In this document: piece by piece, positions 43,732 to 47,110 of the stretch
Numbering within the stretch: the stretch's first letter is position 1
How the letters are laid out: each line of letters begins with the position of its first letter
Source of the DNA: Vibrio fluminensis
GTDB lineage: Bacteria > Pseudomonadota > Gammaproteobacteria > Enterobacterales > Vibrionaceae
Assembly: GCF_015278125.1 (NCBI RefSeq)
Contig: NZ_JADILO010000033.1
Location: forward strand, 1-47,110
Length of the DNA: 47,110 nt
Direction of reading: 5' to 3'
The notes under the pieces: model-generated
Told to the model about the DNA's origin: nothing
The model's input: the letters and a program-made list of their open reading frames with translations, nothing else
The model's database searches: none
Program-made: the position numbers and the translations under genes

Positions 43732-44754
43732 TTACTCCAAGTGCAGATCAAGTGGTGTTTTGCTCGGGCGACCACCGATTTCTCGGGTCAAAGTTGGTAC
43801 CAGATAACCCGAGACCTCTTCAATGAGACCTGCCATCAATCGTTTGGCTTCTTGGTCACTCACCCAAAAGTGCGCCGCACCTTGCACCTTGTCTAGCACA
43901 TGTATGTAATAAGGCAAAATATTGGCATCGAATAACGCTTCGCTGAGTGCGACTAACGCGCCAACATTATCATTCACTCCTTTGAGCAACACGCCTTGGT
44001 TGAGCAGTGTCACTCCTACCTTTTTGAGGACCGCGGTTTTGTCTGTCAACTCTTGGTTTATTTCATTGGCGTGGTTGATGTGAGTAACCAATACCACTTG
44101 CAAGCGGGTAGAACGGAAGATTTCCAGTAGTTCCTCTGTAATACGCGCCGGGATCACCACGGGTAAGCGAGAGTGAATACGCAGACGTTTGATGTGCGGA
44201 ATGGCGGCAATGCGTTCAATGAGCCAACGCAGTTCATCATCTTTTGCCATTAAAGGGTCACCGCCGGAAAAGATCACTTCATTAAGCTCACTATGTGCAG
44301 CGATGTAATCCAAGCTTGTTTGCCATACCGCTTTACTGCCCTTATTGTCTTGGTAAGGGAAGTGACGGCGAAAACAATAGCGACAGTTTACCGCGCAGCC
44401 ACCCTTGACAATCATTAACGCTCGATTGCGGTATTTGTGCAGTAGCCCTGGGATTTGATTATCTTGTTCTTCTAGAGGATCAGTCGAGTAGCCTTCATGT
44501 ACCGCAAATTCTTCTGATAACGGTAAAACTTGGCGTAAAAGCGGATCAAAAGGATTGCCTTTTTCCATTCTATCGACAAAACTTTGCGGCACACGCTGTG
44601 CAAAAAGCGTTCTCGCTTCAAATCCGTGTTGCCATGGTGATGGATCTATCTCTAGTTGTTCTAGCAGTTTTGCAGGATCAGAGATCCCATTCGCTAGCTG
44701 TTTGAGCCAGTTTTGCTCAACAGAATCGACATTTCGGGTTATGATGTGCGGCAT
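43732..44754 (-). CDS. epmB: EF-P (R)-beta-lysylation enzyme, lysine 2,3-aminomutase
   Basis: A 340-aa radical-SAM enzyme making (R)-beta-lysine, which EpmA attaches to elongation factor P. The 4Fe-4S motif CxxxCxxC is at C120, C124 and C127 (GGCAVNCRYCF), and the PLP lysine region is GGRPSKTPLDL at the C-terminus. I start at MPHIITRN; a longer frame of 47 extra residues would run into efp. It is divergent from its substrate gene efp, only 33 bases away. Confidence 0.95.
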   Translation of the reverse strand: MPHIITRNVDSVEQNWLKQLANGISDPAKLLEQLEIDPSPWQHGFEARTLFAQRVPQSFVDRMEKGNPFDPLLRQVLPLSEEFAVHEGYSTDPLEEQDNQIPGLLHKYRNRALMIVKGGCAVNCRYCFRRHFPYQDNKGSKAVWQTSLDYIAAHSELNEVIFSGGDPLMAKDDELRWLIERIAAIPHIKRLRIHSRLPVVIPARITEELLEIFRSTRLQVVLVTHINHANEINQELTDKTAVLKKVGVTLLNQGVLLKGVNDNVGALVALSEALFDANILPYYIHVLDKVQGAAHFWVSDQEAKRLMAGLIEEVSGYLVPTLTREIGGRPSKTPLDLHLE

Positions 44755-44787
44755 TAAATTTAACTCGAAGAATGGTAAGAGGAAAAA

Positions 44788-45354
44788 ATGGCTACTGTTA
44801 GCACGAATGAATTCAAAGGCGGTCTTAAAATTATGCTTGATAACGAGCCTTGTGTCATTCTCGAAAACGAGTATGTAAAACCAGGTAAGGGTCAAGCATT
44901 CAACCGCGTTAAAATCCGTAAGTTGCTATCAGGTAAAGTTCTAGAGAAAACATTTAAGTCTGGCGACACTGTAGAAGTGGCTGACGTAATGGATATCGAT
45001 CTAGACTACCTATACAGCGACGGTGAATTCTACCACTTTATGAACAATGAAACGTTCGAGCAAATCGCGGCAGATATGAAAGCTGTAGGCGAGAACTCTA
45101 AGTGGCTAGTAGAAAACAATACTTGTATGTTAACACTTTGGAACGGTAACCCAATCGCTGTTACTCCACCAAACTTTGTTGAGCTAGAAGTTGTTGAAAC
45201 TGATCCAGGCCTGAAAGGCGACACACAAGGTACTGGTGGTAAGCCTGCAACACTATCTACTGGCGCAGTAGTACGTGTTCCACTATTCATCGCTATCGGT
45301 GAAGTGATTCGTGTTGACACTCGTTCAGCAGAATACGTAAGCCGCGTAAAATAA
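44788..45354 (+). CDS. efp: Elongation factor P
   Basis: A 188-aa tRNA-shaped translation factor that relieves ribosome stalling at polyproline. Three beta-barrel domains; the modified lysine is K34 at the tip of domain I (EYVKPGKGQAF). The C-terminal signature KGDTQGTGGKPATLSTGA is present. EpmB encoded next door indicates beta-lysylation at K34; EpmA is not in the window. AAGAGGAAA lies just upstream of the ATG. Confidence 0.98.
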   Translation: MATVSTNEFKGGLKIMLDNEPCVILENEYVKPGKGQAFNRVKIRKLLSGKVLEKTFKSGDTVEVADVMDIDLDYLYSDGEFYHFMNNETFEQIAADMKAVGENSKWLVENNTCMLTLWNGNPIAVTPPNFVELEVVETDPGLKGDTQGTGGKPATLSTGAVVRVPLFIAIGEVIRVDTRSAEYVSRVK

Positions 45355-45365
45355 TCGATGCAAAA

Positions 45366-45396
45366 ATAAAAAGGTCACTTCGGTGGCCTTTTTATT
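45366..45396 (+). terminator. efp terminator (UUCG tetraloop)
   Basis: The stem AAAAAGGTCAC / GTGGCCTTTTT is closed by TTCG and followed by T-rich sequence. Confidence 0.9.
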
Positions 45397-45457
45397 TTTC
45401 TGCTAACTTTGATATGACACAATCCCAATTATTAGATATCTCACTAAACTGACGAGT

Positions 45458-46375
45458 ATGAAACAAACGCTGCAAATTTGGCTTGATGCCGCTCGACCAA
45501 AAACTTTGCCTCTGGCGCTGGTCTCTATTTTGACCGGTAGTGTTTTGGCGTTCTCAAGCCACCATTTTTCACTATCAGTTGCGGTATTGGCATTTGTTAC
45601 CGCAACTCTGTTACAGATCTTATCGAATCTGGCCAATGATTATGGAGATGCAGTCAAAGGAACCGACAACGAAGCACGCTTAGGTCCAACAAGGGCAATT
45701 CAATCGGGCGCGGTAACGCCTAAAACCATGAAGCAAGCCATTATCGTCAACGTGATATTGACGATGATTGCAGGTTTAGTGCTAGTGCTTCATGCACTCA
45801 CGAGTTGGGAGAGTATTCTCGCCTTTATTGGTCTTGGTTTATTGGCTATCGGTGCAGCCATCGCCTATACCGTAGGCAACAAGCCATATGGTTATGTAGG
45901 TTTGGGTGACATATCGGTATTTACTTTCTTTGGCCTATTGGGTGTTGCAGGTACCTACTTTTTACACACAGGGATAGTAGACTTATCCCTTGCTTTACCG
46001 GCAGTAGGCTGCGGCCTCTTAGCGGTAGCCGTGCTGAATATCAACAATATGCGTGATATTGAGAATGATGAACGTTGTGGTAAACGCACTGTGGCAGTGC
46101 GCCTTGGGCAAAAACGTGCGAAGCAGTATCACTTTGTGTTACTCGCCGGTGCTGTAACGGCATTTATCGCTTACTTGTTATTGCAACCATCGCCAATGTG
46201 GGTGATGTTGCCGTTTTTATTCAGTCTGATGGTGACATACAAACACGGCAAAGCGGTATGGCTCGCGGAGCAGCCTGCGCAAATTGCACCGATGATGCCC
46301 GTTGTCGTTAAGTGCTCTCTTGTGACCAACCTATTGTTCGCAGGAGTGGTTATAGCTCAAACTCTAGTGAGTTAA
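45458..46375 (+). CDS. menA: 1,4-dihydroxy-2-naphthoate polyprenyltransferase
   Basis: A 305-aa UbiA-family membrane enzyme that prenylates dihydroxynaphthoate in menaquinone synthesis. About eight transmembrane segments. The first Asp-rich prenyl-diphosphate motif is NDYGDAVKGTD and the second is NNMRDIENDERCGKRT. Length matches E. coli MenA (308). It lies 76 bases ahead of rraA, as in many gammaproteobacteria, and may be co-transcribed with it. Confidence 0.95.
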   Translation: MKQTLQIWLDAARPKTLPLALVSILTGSVLAFSSHHFSLSVAVLAFVTATLLQILSNLANDYGDAVKGTDNEARLGPTRAIQSGAVTPKTMKQAIIVNVILTMIAGLVLVLHALTSWESILAFIGLGLLAIGAAIAYTVGNKPYGYVGLGDISVFTFFGLLGVAGTYFLHTGIVDLSLALPAVGCGLLAVAVLNINNMRDIENDERCGKRTVAVRLGQKRAKQYHFVLLAGAVTAFIAYLLLQPSPMWVMLPFLFSLMVTYKHGKAVWLAEQPAQIAPMMPVVVKCSLVTNLLFAGVVIAQTLVS

Positions 46376-46451
46376 TTTCAGCTAGTCATTGCAATGATAA
46401 AGTGACTGGATATACTCGATTAATATGACCAATGCTATGAGAAGAAATGCT

Positions 46452-46976
46452 ATGGAATACAATACTTCAGCATTATGCGATATCTACTTAGATCAAGTCG
46501 ATGTTGTGGAACCTATGTTTAGTAATTTTGGCGGTAGTGCATCCTTTGCGGGGCAAATCACCACTGTTAAGTGCTTTGAGGACAATGGTCTTATCCGCGA
46601 TATCCTAGAGCAAGATGGCGTTGGTCGAGTATTACTAGTTGATGGCGGTGGCTCTTTACGTCGCGCACTCGTTGATGCAGAAATTGCTGCTCTCGCAGAA
46701 GAAAATGAGTGGGAAGGCATTGTTGTTTATGGCAGTGTGCGCGAAGTTGATGAGTTGGAAGATATGAGCATAGGTATTCAAGCTTTGGCTTCTATTCCGG
46801 TTGGTGCAACCAACAAAAGTGAGGGGGAGATTGATGTGCCAGTGAACTTTGGTGGTGTCACGTTTATCCCTGAAGATTACCTTTATGCAGACAATACCGG
46901 TGTCATTCTGTCTCAAGAACCGCTCAATATTGACCTCGAGTTAGATGACGACGAGGTTGAAGACGAAGAAGTCTGA
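46452..46976 (+). CDS. rraA: Ribonuclease E activity regulator RraA
   Basis: A 174-aa trimeric inhibitor of RNase E. It follows E. coli RraA closely (VVEPMFSNFGG, VDGGGSLRRALVDAE, NFGGVTFIPEDYLYADNTG). I start at MEYNTSALCD, the family N-terminus; a frame nine codons longer is rejected. The C-terminus carries an extra acidic run (LDDDEVEDEEV) beyond the E. coli end. Confidence 0.96.
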   Translation: MEYNTSALCDIYLDQVDVVEPMFSNFGGSASFAGQITTVKCFEDNGLIRDILEQDGVGRVLLVDGGGSLRRALVDAEIAALAEENEWEGIVVYGSVREVDELEDMSIGIQALASIPVGATNKSEGEIDVPVNFGGVTFIPEDYLYADNTGVILSQEPLNIDLELDDDEVEDEEV

Positions 46977-46979
46977 AGA

Positions 46980-47010
46980 AAAAAGCCAGCTAACTTAGCT
47001 GGCTTTTTTG
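46980..47010 (+). terminator. rraA terminator
   Basis: The stem AGCCAGCTAA / TTAGCTGGCT is followed by TTTTTTG. The insertion sequence begins about ten bases further on. Confidence 0.92.
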
Positions 47011-47018
47011 TATCTGCC

Positions 47019-47110
47019 TGACCCGTCCTAAATAAGGTTGACACAACCCAATCAGAAAATTGGAGAGTGTTATGAAATCAACAGCTAGACGAACCCAACG
47101 TGACTATTCA
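47019..47110 (+). mobile_element. Left end of an insertion sequence (IS3-like), cut by the window
   Basis: TGACCCGTCCTAAATAAGGT begins a segment typical of a terminal inverted repeat starting with TG, followed after about 50 bases by a transposase-type start codon. The right end is outside the window, so completeness is unknown. Confidence 0.6.
47072..47110 (+). CDS. Partial transposase OrfA-type protein (HTH), 5' end only
   Basis: Thirteen codons, MKSTARRTQRDYS, preceded by GGAG at a proper distance, and truncated by the window edge. The N-terminus resembles the helix-turn-helix OrfA proteins of IS3-family elements common in Vibrio, recognised from memory. Confidence is limited by the short length. 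Confidence 0.55.
   Translation, partial: MKSTARRTQRDYS

Noticed and set aside
44755..44895. A 47-codon N-terminal extension of epmB.
   Set aside because: It would overlap efp on the opposite strand and has no counterpart in the family; the ATG at 44754 gives the standard N-terminus.
1..47110. Search by eye for CRISPR arrays, prophage genes, toxin-antitoxin pairs, retrons and secretion clusters.
   Set aside because: None seen; genes are core functions and intergenic gaps are short, with no regularly spaced repeats.

Overview
The window reads as one contiguous piece of a gammaproteobacterial chromosome, almost certainly a Vibrio. The evidence is protein-level similarity (Fis, HupA, DusB, AspA, DcuA and CpxR of Vibrio/enterobacterial type), the paired CrbS/CrbR acetate-switch regulators, a DUF4212 plus large sodium:solute symporter pair, and Vibrio-style intergenic palindromes. 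Species cannot be fixed from the sequence alone. The region is mostly conserved core genome; no prophage, CRISPR array, secretion cluster or defence island is visible.

Layout. 1-120: tRNA-Asp with a terminator. About 140-365: a degenerate intergenic repeat patch. 366-1861: a Fe-S-type uracil-DNA glycosylase coupled to a 2-hydroxyacid dehydrogenase. 1934-8267: yjaG, a CNNM/CBS membrane protein, hupA, a DUF1481 lipoprotein, and purH-purD with an ERIC-like palindrome between them. 8529-11165: zntR, a PAS-GGDEF diguanylate cyclase and an alcohol dehydrogenase. 11472-16218: dusB-fis, prmA and aroQ-accB-accC. 16525-30545: an acetate-utilisation region with acs, a DnaQ-type exonuclease, a DUF294/CBS/cNMP protein, an HcaT-like MFS transporter, the hybrid sensor kinase crbS, an unknown membrane-anchored protein, the symporter pair, a MarC-family protein, a 163-bp MITE-like palindrome and the response regulator crbR. 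30705-37191: dsbD, dcuA, aspA, fxsA and trmL. 37315-43036: sodA with a Fur box, cpxA-cpxR facing cpxP across CpxR boxes, fieF and pfkA. 43148-46976: an orphan type IV pilin-like gene, epmB/efp divergent pair, menA and rraA. 47019-47110: the left end of an insertion sequence, apparently IS3-like, running off the window.

How the genes fit together. The clearest functional unit is the acetate switch: CrbS (symporter-like sensor and kinase) and CrbR flank genes for acetate uptake (symporter pair) and activation (acs). The Cpx region holds kinase and regulator, the periplasmic inhibitor CpxP and the metal exporter FieF. aspA and dcuA form an aspartate-to-fumarate and C4-dicarboxylate exchange module. 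purH and purD sit downstream of a PurR-like site.

No wholly new multi-gene system is evident. The most interesting unexplained structures are small: a perfect 10-bp hairpin overlapping the sodA ribosome-binding site and abutting its start codon, the MITE-like element beside crbR, the ERIC-like element inside purHD, an Asp-to-Cys change in a conserved AspA motif, and an unknown protein embedded in the acetate locus.
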